A stretch of 5,030 nt of DNA from Dehalococcoidales bacterium (lineage in GTDB: Bacteria; Chloroflexota; Dehalococcoidia; Dehalococcoidales; UBA5760). Numbering within the stretch: the first letter of the stretch is position 1; every line of letters begins with the position of its first letter. The DNA is taken from contig JAQTTS010000181.1 in assembly GCA_028710655.1 (NCBI GenBank), positions 1-5,030 of the forward strand, read 5' to 3'. Made by a program: the position numbers and the translations under genes. Under the pieces are notes generated by a model. It was not told the origin of the DNA. It saw only the letters and a program-made list of their open reading frames with translations, and did no database searches. This document shows, one piece after another, positions 1-3,712 of the stretch.

Positions 1-312
1 AAGCTGGTGAATAGTTCATCGCCAATGCTCTTTACCTCTCCCGACTATGAGCTTGTGGTAATGCCGATGTTTGCTGGTGAAAGCCAGAAGCCGAAAGGTG
101 AGACACAGACCGCCGAGCCAGTCAAGGCAGAAGCAAGCCAGCCCACCGAAACCACCGAGCCAGAAGCCGAGACCGCCGAGGTAGAGCCAGCCGAGACGGT
201 AGGCGATGAAGCCGAGAAAGCCAATGCGGTAGCCGAAGCCGAAGCAATCGCCAAAGCCGATAAGCCGAAGCGGAAGCGAAGCAAGGCAAAAGAACCAGTC
301 GCCGTAGCATAA
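1..312 (+). CDS. C-terminal part of a protein with acidic low-complexity tail and basic end (partial at left edge)
   Basis: The reading frame is open from the first base of the window to a TAA at 310-312. The gene therefore probably begins upstream, although a GTG at 7 could be a start giving 101 aa; no ribosome binding site can be judged so close to the edge. Counting from that GTG, residues 1-28 look like ordinary folded sequence (LFTSPDYELVVMPMF). Residues 30-82 are dominated by Ala, Glu, Pro and Thr in irregular AEP/EAE units. Residues 83-96 are strongly basic (KPKRKRSKAK). Acidic-then-basic disordered tails of this sort occur in DNA- or RNA-associated and phage structural proteins, but composition alone does not give a function. 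I do not recognise the family. The gene is followed by two terminators, so it ends a transcription unit separate from the genes at 634 onward. Confidence 0.6.
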   Translation, partial: KLVNSSSPMLFTSPDYELVVMPMFAGESQKPKGETQTAEPVKAEASQPTETTEPEAETAEVEPAETVGDEAEKANAVAEAEAIAKADKPKRKRSKAKEPVAVA

Positions 313-355
313 AGCCTGAACTGAACGCTTGAACTCAGAAAACAGCCAACGCAGG

Positions 356-380
356 AAAGCGGGGGAGACCCCGCTTTTTT
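356..380 (+). terminator. Intrinsic terminator after the first gene
   Basis: A 6-bp perfect GC stem, GCGGGG (359-364) with CCCCGC (369-374), has a GAGA tetraloop and is followed by six T (375-380). AAA at 356-358 could extend pairing into the T run. It lies 44 bases after the stop of the first gene, as expected for a Rho-independent terminator on the + strand. Confidence 0.9.
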
Positions 381-389
381 GCTTTTTTA

Positions 390-436
390 AGGGGTATTCG
401 TTTCCCCAATGCGTGGGAACGGATACCCCTTTTTTT
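390..436 (+). terminator. Second, longer intrinsic terminator in tandem
   Basis: The left arm 390-406 begins AGGGGTAT. It pairs with the right arm 415-430, which ends ATACCCCT, giving about 16 bp with one G-T wobble and one bulged T. Seven T follow (430-436). It starts ten bases after the T run of the previous terminator. Two terminators in a row make a firm boundary between the first gene and everything downstream. Confidence 0.88.
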
Positions 437-440
437 GGCT

Positions 441-605
441 AAAAGGGCATAGGAGCAGCCGACGCCCGATGGCAGAGGCAGACCCGGGACGGACATAAGT
501 CCTCGATGGCAGGGACAACACCGGCGGTTGCGTATTTTGGTGGAAGTCCAATAGGACAGTTGCACGATACGAACCACAACCAATGAGAGTAGGCACTCCG
601 GTTTA
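441..605 (+). other. Possible structured RNA or 5' leader in a 320-base gap without a convincing gene
   Basis: Between the terminators and the zinc-ribbon gene (start 634) there is no gene with a good ribosome binding site. The stretch holds a nested series of complementary segments. From outside in these are ACCGG 520-524 with CCGGT 598-602, GGTTG 526-530 with CAACC 577-581, CGTAT 531-535 with ATACG 567-571, GTG 540-542 with CAC 563-565, and GTCC 546-549 with GGAC 554-557 around an AATA loop. Two local hairpins lie upstream: GGGC 445-448 with GCCC 464-467, and GGAC 491-494 with GTCC 499-502. CGATGGCAG occurs twice, 37 bases apart. I match it to no known RNA family (not a tRNA, tmRNA, RNase P RNA or recognised riboswitch). 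The helices are short, so chance pairing is possible. Confidence 0.3.
467..524 (+). repeat. Imperfect direct repeat, 37-base period
   Basis: CGATGGCAG at 467-475 recurs exactly at 504-512. The similarity continues more weakly to ACCCGG / ACACCGG, so about 16 of 21 positions agree. Between the copies lies the small GGAC-ATAA-GTCC hairpin. This may be a local duplication within the putative structured leader. Confidence 0.5.
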
Positions 606-633
606 TTCAAAAGACTGGAAAGGGGGTTTACCG

Positions 634-789
634 ATGGAGAAGCGCAAGGAATATGCCGAGGGTGAAATCATCACCTGTCCCAGGTGTGGCGGGGATGACC
701 TTGACTGCGAGGAGTCTCCCGACAAGGGGAAATGCCTTACCTGTGGATTGGAGTTCACTATCAGGCAGGTAGCCGTCTGGAAAGAATAA
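634..789 (+). CDS. 51-aa zinc-ribbon protein
   Basis: The protein has two CxxC knuckles, CPRC at residues 15-18 and CLTC at 34-37, separated by 15 residues and each followed by Gly. This is the usual arrangement of a small zinc ribbon that binds one Zn ion. An extra Cys (C25) lies between them. Such ribbons mediate nucleic-acid or protein contacts, and the partner cannot be inferred here. I chose ATG 634 because GGAAAGGGGG (617-626) lies 7 bases upstream. An in-frame ATG at 583 would add 17 residues but has no Shine-Dalgarno sequence. It is the first gene of the seven-gene run, following the two terminators and the possible structured leader. It lacks the repeated hairpin found before the later genes. 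No promoter is obvious upstream. Confidence 0.75.
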   Translation: MEKRKEYAEGEIITCPRCGGDDLDCEESPDKGKCLTCGLEFTIRQVAVWKE

Positions 790-825
790 GCAGTCCTGAA
801 TAAGTGAGAAAGGAGGAAGCCGACT

Positions 826-1014
826 ATGGCGGACACGGACACTATCTTTGTCCTCAGCAGGGAAGATGTCGTTGGGTGTGCCAGGGAGATGGGTATCCCT
901 GAAGAAGCGATAACCGATGACATCCTTGCCCAAGTGAAGAAGGGCGTGGAATGGGGACTGGAGTGCTGGTCTGAGGTCGTCAAGGAAGCCATCAATATGG
1001 CTCTCAAGAGCTAG
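826..1014 (+). CDS. Hypothetical 62-aa mostly helical protein
   Basis: ATG 826 is preceded by GAGAAAGGAGG ending at 816, an excellent ribosome binding site 9 bases away. The protein starts with a short hydrophobic strand-like segment (DTIFVL, residues 5-10) and continues as predicted helices, including a segment with C19, C47, W43 and W48. There is no signal peptide or membrane segment. Its N-terminal DT-[IL]-FV pattern resembles the start of the 108-aa protein at 2020, but this is too short to prove relatedness. It follows the zinc-ribbon gene by 36 bases. Its leader shares GAGAAAGGAGG with the later genes but lacks the GGGGTAACTATGCCC hairpin. Function unknown. Confidence 0.72.
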   Translation: MADTDTIFVLSREDVVGCAREMGIPEEAITDDILAQVKKGVEWGLECWSEVVKEAINMALKS

Positions 1015-1042
1015 ACCAGCTCACCTAACGCCCATTCTTGCA

Positions 1043-1057
1043 GGGGTAACTATGCCC
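1043..1057 (+). promoter_or_regulatory. Repeated intergenic leader hairpin, copy 1
   Basis: The core GGGGTAACTATGCCC lies in the 70-base gap before the 111-aa gene. GGGTA (1044-1048) can pair with TGCCC (1053-1057) around ACTA, with one U-G wobble in RNA. The Shine-Dalgarno AAGGAGG begins 13 bases further on, at 1071. The ATG inside (1052-1054) opens a mini-ORF, MPKI, ending in TGA at 1064-1066. Confidence 0.65.
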
Positions 1058-1084
1058 AAAATCTGAGAGAAAGGAGGTAAAGCC

Positions 1085-1420
1085 ATGCCTATCAAGTGGA
1101 ATGCACTGATGGTCAGTGAGGCAGTGGATATGGTCGAGGAATACGTCAATCAGGCTATCGAGCCATTGGAGCAGGCGAAGCTGGTTGTTACCGAAGCCAG
1201 GAAAATCCCTAACCTGCCAGGATACGTTGACCAGCACCTGTCCCGTCTTATCGGCGAAATCGAACGGGTAACCGGCGGGGTGTTGTCCTGGAATCAGCAA
1301 CCGTATCCGGGTAATGTCCGGGCCGCGATAAGCTCTATCCGCGAGTCTATCCCAAGTGGAACGGTAGCTGCGGAGCGGCAGAAGCTCGATAACGGTAAAC
1401 AGCTCAGCCTGGTGGGATAA
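1085..1420 (+). CDS. Hypothetical 111-aa protein with a C-terminal clamp-motif-like QLSLV
   Basis: ATG 1085 has AAAGGAGG 7 bases upstream. Residues 8-65 look like two or three amphipathic helices (SEAVDMVEEYVNQAIEPL, then a second around residues 45-63). Residues 75-100 contain a further helical stretch. The last residues, KQLSLVG, include QLSLV at 106-110, one residue from QLSLF, the peptide by which many bacterial and phage proteins bind the DnaN sliding clamp. The F-to-V change may weaken or abolish this, so the resemblance is only suggestive. No catalytic motif, membrane segment or signal peptide is visible. Copy 1 of the repeated leader precedes it and copy 2 lies between it and the next gene. 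Family unknown. Confidence 0.72.
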   Translation: MPIKWNALMVSEAVDMVEEYVNQAIEPLEQAKLVVTEARKIPNLPGYVDQHLSRLIGEIERVTGGVLSWNQQPYPGNVRAAISSIRESIPSGTVAAERQKLDNGKQLSLVG

Positions 1421-1445
1421 CGGCGCCGGTTATGCAGTGACCGAA

Positions 1446-1460
1446 GGGGCAACTATGCCC
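1446..1460 (+). promoter_or_regulatory. Repeated intergenic leader hairpin, copy 2 (perfect arms)
   Basis: GGGGCAACTATGCCC contains a perfect 5-bp inverted repeat, GGGCA (1447-1451) and TGCCC (1456-1460), around ACTA. Compared with copy 1, the T-to-C change turns a U-G wobble into a C-G pair. The mini-ORF from ATG 1455 reads MPKFWKERS and stops at TAA 1482-1484. That stop lies past the Shine-Dalgarno GAAAGGAG (1473-1480) and 5 bases before the start at 1490. Confidence 0.68.
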
Positions 1461-1489
1461 AAATTCTGGAAAGAAAGGAGTTAAGAAAC

Positions 1490-1972
1490 ATGCCAACAGG
1501 ACAAATGGACTTGTTTGGCGGGGTAAAGCTCGCCGAACCAGAGCCGACTACCACTGTCAGGCTAGGAAGGAAAGCCGTGCAGTTCCCGCTCCGCAAGAAA
1601 CGGCGGGAAGCTATCAAACGCCTGATGGAGATACTGGAAGAGCTGGAAGGTAAGGACATCTACATCGGCTCTTATGACGCCGGTGGACGACACTACTGGC
1701 TCAACAACCTGAAACTACCCAGGCTTCAACTGGAATGGCATCCCAGCAGGCTCAAGAGCGACCAGAACTACATCCCAGGCGTCATCGTGTTGTGGGGAAG
1801 CAAATCAGCTTCTATCAGGATATTCACCGACTACCTGATAGCCGTCCGTGAGCAGGACTATCAGGGCTACTGGCACTACCTGCTGGACTTCCGCAACGGC
1901 TTCGGGGAAAGCCCGATAGACAACTACCGCTCGCACTACGCCTGCCTCGCCATTACCAGGTTCAAGGACTAG
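1490..1972 (+). CDS. Hypothetical 160-aa protein with N-terminal clamp-binding-like motif
   Basis: ATG 1490 follows GAAAGGAG with 9 bases between. The N-terminus reads MPTGQMDLFG. Q5-M6-D7-L8-F9 fits the pentapeptide QL[SD]LF that binds the bacterial sliding clamp DnaN, and a terminal, probably flexible position suits such a motif. Residues 11-30 look like linker. Residues 35-54 form a basic-then-acidic amphipathic helix (RKKRREAIKRL). Residues 57-160 look like a mixed alpha/beta domain rich in aromatics (HYW, WHP, YWHYLLDF). There is no recognisable catalytic signature, signal peptide or membrane span. The context is a run of small genes with shared leaders. A role at the replication or repair machinery is an inference from the motif alone. 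Family unknown. Confidence 0.75.
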   Translation: MPTGQMDLFGGVKLAEPEPTTTVRLGRKAVQFPLRKKRREAIKRLMEILEELEGKDIYIGSYDAGGRHYWLNNLKLPRLQLEWHPSRLKSDQNYIPGVIVLWGSKSASIRIFTDYLIAVREQDYQGYWHYLLDFRNGFGESPIDNYRSHYACLAITRFKD

Positions 1973-1996
1973 AAGCGACTGAATCCCAATTCTGAA

Positions 1997-2011
1997 GGGG
2001 TAACTATGCCC
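1997..2011 (+). promoter_or_regulatory. Repeated intergenic leader hairpin, copy 3, abutting the Shine-Dalgarno
   Basis: The sequence GGGGTAACTATGCCC is identical to copy 1. Here the hairpin (GGGTA 1998-2002 with TGCCC 2007-2011) directly touches AAAAGGAGG (2012-2020). The mini-ORF from ATG 2006 reads MPKRR and ends at TGA 2021-2023, so it runs through the whole Shine-Dalgarno sequence. Confidence 0.68.
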
Positions 2012-2012
2012 A

Positions 2013-2024
2013 AAAGGAGGTGAT
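2013..2024 (+). promoter_or_regulatory. Exceptionally strong ribosome binding site that makes the next start ambiguous
   Basis: AAAGGAGGTGAT is the full complement of the conserved 3' end of bacterial 16S rRNA. A start codon is expected about 8 bases after the GGAGG, at 2029, but the codon there is GTA. The only in-frame conventional start is a GTG at 2020-2022 that lies inside this site. Confidence 0.7.
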
Positions 2025-2346
2025 AACCGTAGACACACTATTCGTAATCAATGCAGCTTTCAGTACCGGACAGATTGTGGCCACGAGAGGGGTTTACGAC
2101 CTGGCGTGCCAGAACCCCGACTTCGCCAAGTTCATCCAGAAGTCCCTTAACCGCCACGTCAAAAGCGACTGGGGAGATGTGGATGACGAGGATAAGCAAA
2201 CCAACGACCTGGCGCTCAAACAGGGCACTCGCCTGCTGTCTGCCTACAATGATGACCGCTTTCCCAAGAATGGGGTGGCGACCATCTGGATAATCACCGA
2301 AGCGGACCGGAGCGCCACCACCATTCTCTTCCCCGACGAGTATTAA
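2020..2346 (+). CDS. Mobile-element-associated conserved small protein (IWIITEADRS family)
   Basis: From memory this belongs to a family of about 100-aa proteins carried by plasmids, phages and integrative elements, often labelled hypothetical, plasmid-related or, misleadingly, type I restriction subunit M. Family hallmarks present, numbered from GTG 2020, are an N-terminal GQIVATRG (17-24), a central SDWGD with DDEDKQTND (49-63), ALKQGTRLLSAY (65-76), and the C-terminal IWIITEADRS (89-98) and TTILFPDEY (100-108). It is full length with no break. Its biochemical role is not known to me. The start is uncertain: GTG 2020 overlaps the Shine-Dalgarno core, while the properly spaced codon at 2029 is GTA, giving 105 aa if used. 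Leader copy 3 precedes it and a 13-bp inverted repeat follows. Confidence 0.8.
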   Translation: MITVDTLFVINAAFSTGQIVATRGVYDLACQNPDFAKFIQKSLNRHVKSDWGDVDDEDKQTNDLALKQGTRLLSAYNDDRFPKNGVATIWIITEADRSATTILFPDEY

Positions 2347-2352
2347 CCATTG

Positions 2353-2385
2353 ACCCTGGCACTTAACCGAGCTAAGTGCCAGGGT
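2353..2385 (+). repeat. Perfect 13-bp inverted repeat (stable hairpin without a T run)
   Basis: ACCCTGGCACTTA (2353-2365) and TAAGTGCCAGGGT (2373-2385) are exact reverse complements around a 7-base loop, ACCGAGC. It begins six bases after the stop of the 108-aa gene. The downstream sequence TTCAGTTCC lacks the T tract of an intrinsic terminator. It may protect the 3' end of the upstream message, attenuate transcription, or be a protein-binding palindrome. Confidence 0.8.
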
Positions 2386-2408
2386 TCAGTTCCACACTCA
2401 AATTTATA

Positions 2409-2423
2409 GGGCTAACCATGCCC
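2409..2423 (+). promoter_or_regulatory. Repeated intergenic leader hairpin, copy 4
   Basis: The sequence is GGGCTAACCATGCCC. GGGC (2409-2412) pairs with GCCC (2420-2423) around a 7-base loop. It lies two bases before AAAGGAGGG (2426-2434). The mini-ORF from ATG 2418 reads MPGKEG and stops at TAA 2436-2438, two bases before the GTG start at 2441, an arrangement suited to translational coupling. Confidence 0.6.
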
Positions 2424-2440
2424 GGAAAGGAGGGATAACT

Positions 2441-2689
2441 GTGCCTAAAGATGTCGTTGTCGAGCAGGAAAAGATCGAGGTAAACGGGAACAAGTTTACT
2501 GTCACCCGCATACCCACAGCCACGTCGGGGAGCTGGTTCGTGGTCCATGACGCTTTCGAGATATGGGCGGCGGTAGCCATTGACGACTTCTCCGGTGACA
2601 TTGTGGGTTGGCGGAACCCGCCTGACAAGTTCAAGACAGAGATTGAAACAGCCATCAAGAAAGCTTTCGATATTCCAGTTCAGGATTAG
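2441..2689 (+). CDS. Hypothetical 82-aa protein
   Basis: The start is GTG 2441, with AAAGGAGGG placed about 7 bases upstream, and the frame ends at TAG 2687-2689. Residues 5-24 read as two beta strands (VVVEQEKIEV and KFTVTRI). Residues 31-58 are hydrophobic and aromatic (SWFVVHDAFEIWAAVAI). Residues 63-76 form a short charged helix. This could be a small alpha/beta fold. The hydrophobic stretch is interrupted by charges, so it is not a convincing membrane segment. I do not recognise the family. It sits between leader copies 4 and 5. The bases just after its stop (TAGACC-GGCCTACTGACC) resemble those after the 62-aa gene (TAGACC-AGCTCACCTAAC), a hint that gene-leader units share ancestry. Confidence 0.7.
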   Translation: MPKDVVVEQEKIEVNGNKFTVTRIPTATSGSWFVVHDAFEIWAAVAIDDFSGDIVGWRNPPDKFKTEIETAIKKAFDIPVQD

Positions 2690-2713
2690 ACCGGCCTACT
2701 GACCTCACTATCA

Positions 2714-2730
2714 AGGAATTACTATTGCCT
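2714..2730 (+). promoter_or_regulatory. Repeated intergenic leader hairpin, copy 5 (most divergent)
   Basis: AGGAATTACTATTGCCT keeps the TTACTAT loop region of the other copies. It can still pair AGGAAT (2714-2719) with ATT and CCT (2724-2726, 2728-2730), leaving G2727 bulged. Both arms have changed relative to the other copies yet remain complementary. The Shine-Dalgarno AAAGGAGGG starts at 2742. The ATG of the other copies is TTG here (2725) and is in frame with the following gene. Confidence 0.5.
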
Positions 2731-2757
2731 GGAAACAGGAGAAAGGAGGGTATTATT

Positions 2758-3243
2758 GTGCCCCAAAATATAGACTCGATGATTGGCGACCTCGTAGGAA
2801 CTCTGACGGACCCAATAATCGTCTACCCGGGTGGTTGGGGAGACAGCCTTCCCGATTGGCTGAAGAACGCCATTACCCTGGAGAGGTTGACTGAAAACAT
2901 GAAGGAAACTAAGGGAGAGCAGCCTACGGGGACGGATGCGGAAGCCTGTGCCTATCTCAATACGGCTTCGTTGACGGCGCCGATGGACAATGATTGGAGC
3001 CAGATATACCTGTATGTCGCTGGCAAAACCTACAGTCGGTGGCAAAAGAATAAGATGCCTGACGACATTCGAGTAGATTCACTTACTAAAGAGCAAATGA
3101 CAGACCTGAATCGGCTTAAGGAATGGCTCTATCACCGGCGTACCACTGCGAGGCAGGAAATGGAGCGAAGTGAGAGACGGCAGCAGAAGGAAGAGGAGGT
3201 AGCCAAGAGGGAGGTAGAACAGCCAGCATTGTTTGAATTCTAG
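2758..3243 (+). CDS. Hypothetical 161-aa protein with C-terminal clamp-binding-like motif QPALF
   Basis: I place the start at GTG 2758, about 8 bases after AAAGGAGGG. The frame is open back to a TTG at 2725 (172 aa), but that would translate through the Shine-Dalgarno sequence. Residues 27-50 (GDSLPDWLKNAITLERLTENM) and 56-90 (ending SQIYLYVAGK) look like a compact helical domain. Residues 107-153 form a long, highly charged helix (EMERSERRQQKEEEVAKRE), possibly a coiled coil. The protein ends EQPALFEF. Q155-P156-A157-L158-F159 fits the QxxLF sliding-clamp peptide at an exposed C-terminus, where it is often found. No enzymatic motif is visible. This is the last gene of the seven-gene run, 23 bases before the terminator stem. 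Family not recognised with certainty. Confidence 0.75.
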   Translation: MPQNIDSMIGDLVGTLTDPIIVYPGGWGDSLPDWLKNAITLERLTENMKETKGEQPTGTDAEACAYLNTASLTAPMDNDWSQIYLYVAGKTYSRWQKNKMPDDIRVDSLTKEQMTDLNRLKEWLYHRRTTARQEMERSERRQQKEEEVAKREVEQPALFEF

Positions 3244-3265
3244 AGCATTTGTTTCTTTCTGAAGC

Positions 3266-3297
3266 GGGGCTGGGGAAAATTCCCCAGCCCCTTTTTT
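3266..3297 (+). terminator. Strong intrinsic terminator closing the small-gene run
   Basis: GGGGCTGGGGA (3266-3276) pairs perfectly with TCCCCAGCCCC (3281-3291) around a four-base AAAT loop (3277-3280), followed by six T (3292-3297). It lies 23 bases past the stop of the 161-aa gene and separates the run from the regulator and methyltransferase unit. Confidence 0.93.
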
Positions 3298-3334
3298 ATT
3301 CTCCGCGAATTGATTTCCCGCTTCAGGCAGGTAG

Positions 3335-3410
3335 GATATGATTCCAACATGACTGATTGCCGCGAGCAATTAAATCACGATATGATTGACAAGAATCAAT
3401 TGACAGTCAT
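3335..3410 (+). promoter_or_regulatory. Repeat-rich probable operator region upstream of the regulator
   Basis: GATATGATT occurs at 3335-3343 and again at 3379-3387, 44 bp apart, close to four helical turns. TGATT (3383-3387) and AATCA (3394-3398) form an inverted repeat across the -35 box. ATGACTG (3349-3355) and CAGTCAT (3404-3410) form a wider one. ATTGACA is duplicated (3385-3391, 3399-3405). The small winged-helix protein encoded just downstream is the obvious candidate to bind here, which would make the unit autoregulated. This is an inference from position. Confidence 0.45.
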
Positions 3411-3415
3411 ATACT
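3386..3415 (+). promoter_or_regulatory. Sigma-70-type promoter for the regulator and methyltransferase unit
   Basis: A consensus -35 TTGACA (3386-3391) and a near-consensus -10 TATACT (3410-3415) are separated by 18 bp. Transcription would start near 3421, leaving a short leader of about 25 bases before ATG 3446. A second TTGACA (3400-3405) has no matching -10 at the right distance. Confidence 0.75.
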
Positions 3416-3445
3416 AAGGCAATTAGGCGAAGGAATTGAGTATAT

Positions 3446-3667
3446 ATGCCATACGAACGCACCCGCGAGATCGAGCAGAGATTTCAAAGAGGAATAGACT
3501 TGCTTGGCCGAAAACGACTAAACGCCGGGCAGTTGGCTTTGGAGCTTGGGGTATCTCGCCCTACAGCTCAACGAATTATTACCGAGTTGAGAAGACGAGG
3601 TTATAAGATTCGGTCGGTACGTGATGAATCTGGTTGGCGATACGAACTAGTGGGGGTGCCGTCTTAA
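3446..3667 (+). CDS. Small winged helix-turn-helix transcriptional regulator
   Basis: This 73-aa protein is essentially one DNA-binding domain. Residues 1-20 form a first helix (REIEQRFQRGIDLL). LNAGQLALELG (25-35) and SRPTAQRIITELRRRG (37-52) form the helix-turn-helix. YKIRSVRDESGWRYEL (53-68) has the two strands and turn of a wing ending in the typical WRYEL. It resembles the N-terminal HTH of DeoR/HTH_11-type regulators without a ligand domain. Start ATG 3446 follows AAGGA at 3430-3434. It lies 12-45 bases before the nuclease-methyltransferase gene under one promoter. It therefore probably regulates that gene and itself, in the manner of controller proteins of restriction-modification systems, though classic C proteins have a different (Xre-like) HTH. 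Confidence 0.85.
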   Translation: MPYERTREIEQRFQRGIDLLGRKRLNAGQLALELGVSRPTAQRIITELRRRGYKIRSVRDESGWRYELVGVPS

Positions 3668-3679
3668 GAGGAGTTGGGG

Positions 3680-3703
3680 GTGGATATGGGGAAGCCGGAT
3701 TAG
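3680..3703 (+). other. Short in-frame ORF ahead of the methyltransferase start (possible original start, interrupted by TAG)
   Basis: GTG 3680 (or ATG 3686) follows AGAGGAG (3667-3673) at good spacing and reads VDMGKPD before TAG 3701-3703. The frame is the same as that of the nuclease-methyltransferase, whose TTG start comes nine bases after the stop. It may be a leader peptide coupled to the large gene, or the true N-terminus cut by a nonsense mutation. Confidence 0.45.
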
Positions 3704-3712
3704 GAGTTCAAA

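Noticed and set aside
45..284. Long reverse-strand open frames opposite the first gene
   Set aside because: They are shadows of the Ala/Glu/Pro-rich coding strand, whose codons rarely create stops in antisense. They have Ser/Ala-rich low-complexity products and no ribosome binding sites.
506..586. 26-codon frame starting at ATG 506, whose TGA overlaps ATG 583
   Set aside because: There is no ribosome binding site upstream and the composition is not distinctive. The region is better explained by its base-pairing potential, although coupling at the ATGA overlap cannot be fully excluded.
583..633. Upstream ATG at 583 that would extend the zinc-ribbon protein by 17 residues
   Set aside because: It has no Shine-Dalgarno sequence, while ATG 634 has GGAAAGGGGG at ideal spacing. 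The extra residues also fall partly in the putative structured leader.
437..633. tRNA or tmRNA gene in the gap before the zinc ribbon
   Set aside because: No T-loop consensus, acceptor-stem pairing or CCA-proximal pattern was found on either strand.
603..1007. 134-codon reverse-strand open frame across the zinc-ribbon and 62-aa genes
   Set aside because: Both opposing + strand genes have strong Shine-Dalgarno sequences, and the zinc-ribbon motif is clear. The antisense product has no recognisable domain and no initiation signal.
1417..1433. Near-palindrome ATAAC-GGCGCCG-GTTAT around the stop of the 111-aa gene
   Set aside because: The arms are only 5 bp, overlap the stop codon, and cannot form a sensible hairpin with the self-complementary centre. 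It is not repeated elsewhere in the window.
1043..2730. CRISPR array or diversity-generating retroelement template as an explanation for the repeated element
   Set aside because: The copies are 15-17 bases long, spaced by whole genes and placed at gene starts. There are no uniform spacers, and no reverse transcriptase or adenine-biased variable repeat is present.
2725..2757. TTG 2725 as the start of the 161-aa gene
   Set aside because: It would translate leader copy 5 and the Shine-Dalgarno sequence AAAGGAGGG, whereas GTG 2758 sits at the expected distance. It is kept only as a variant of the mini-ORF observation.
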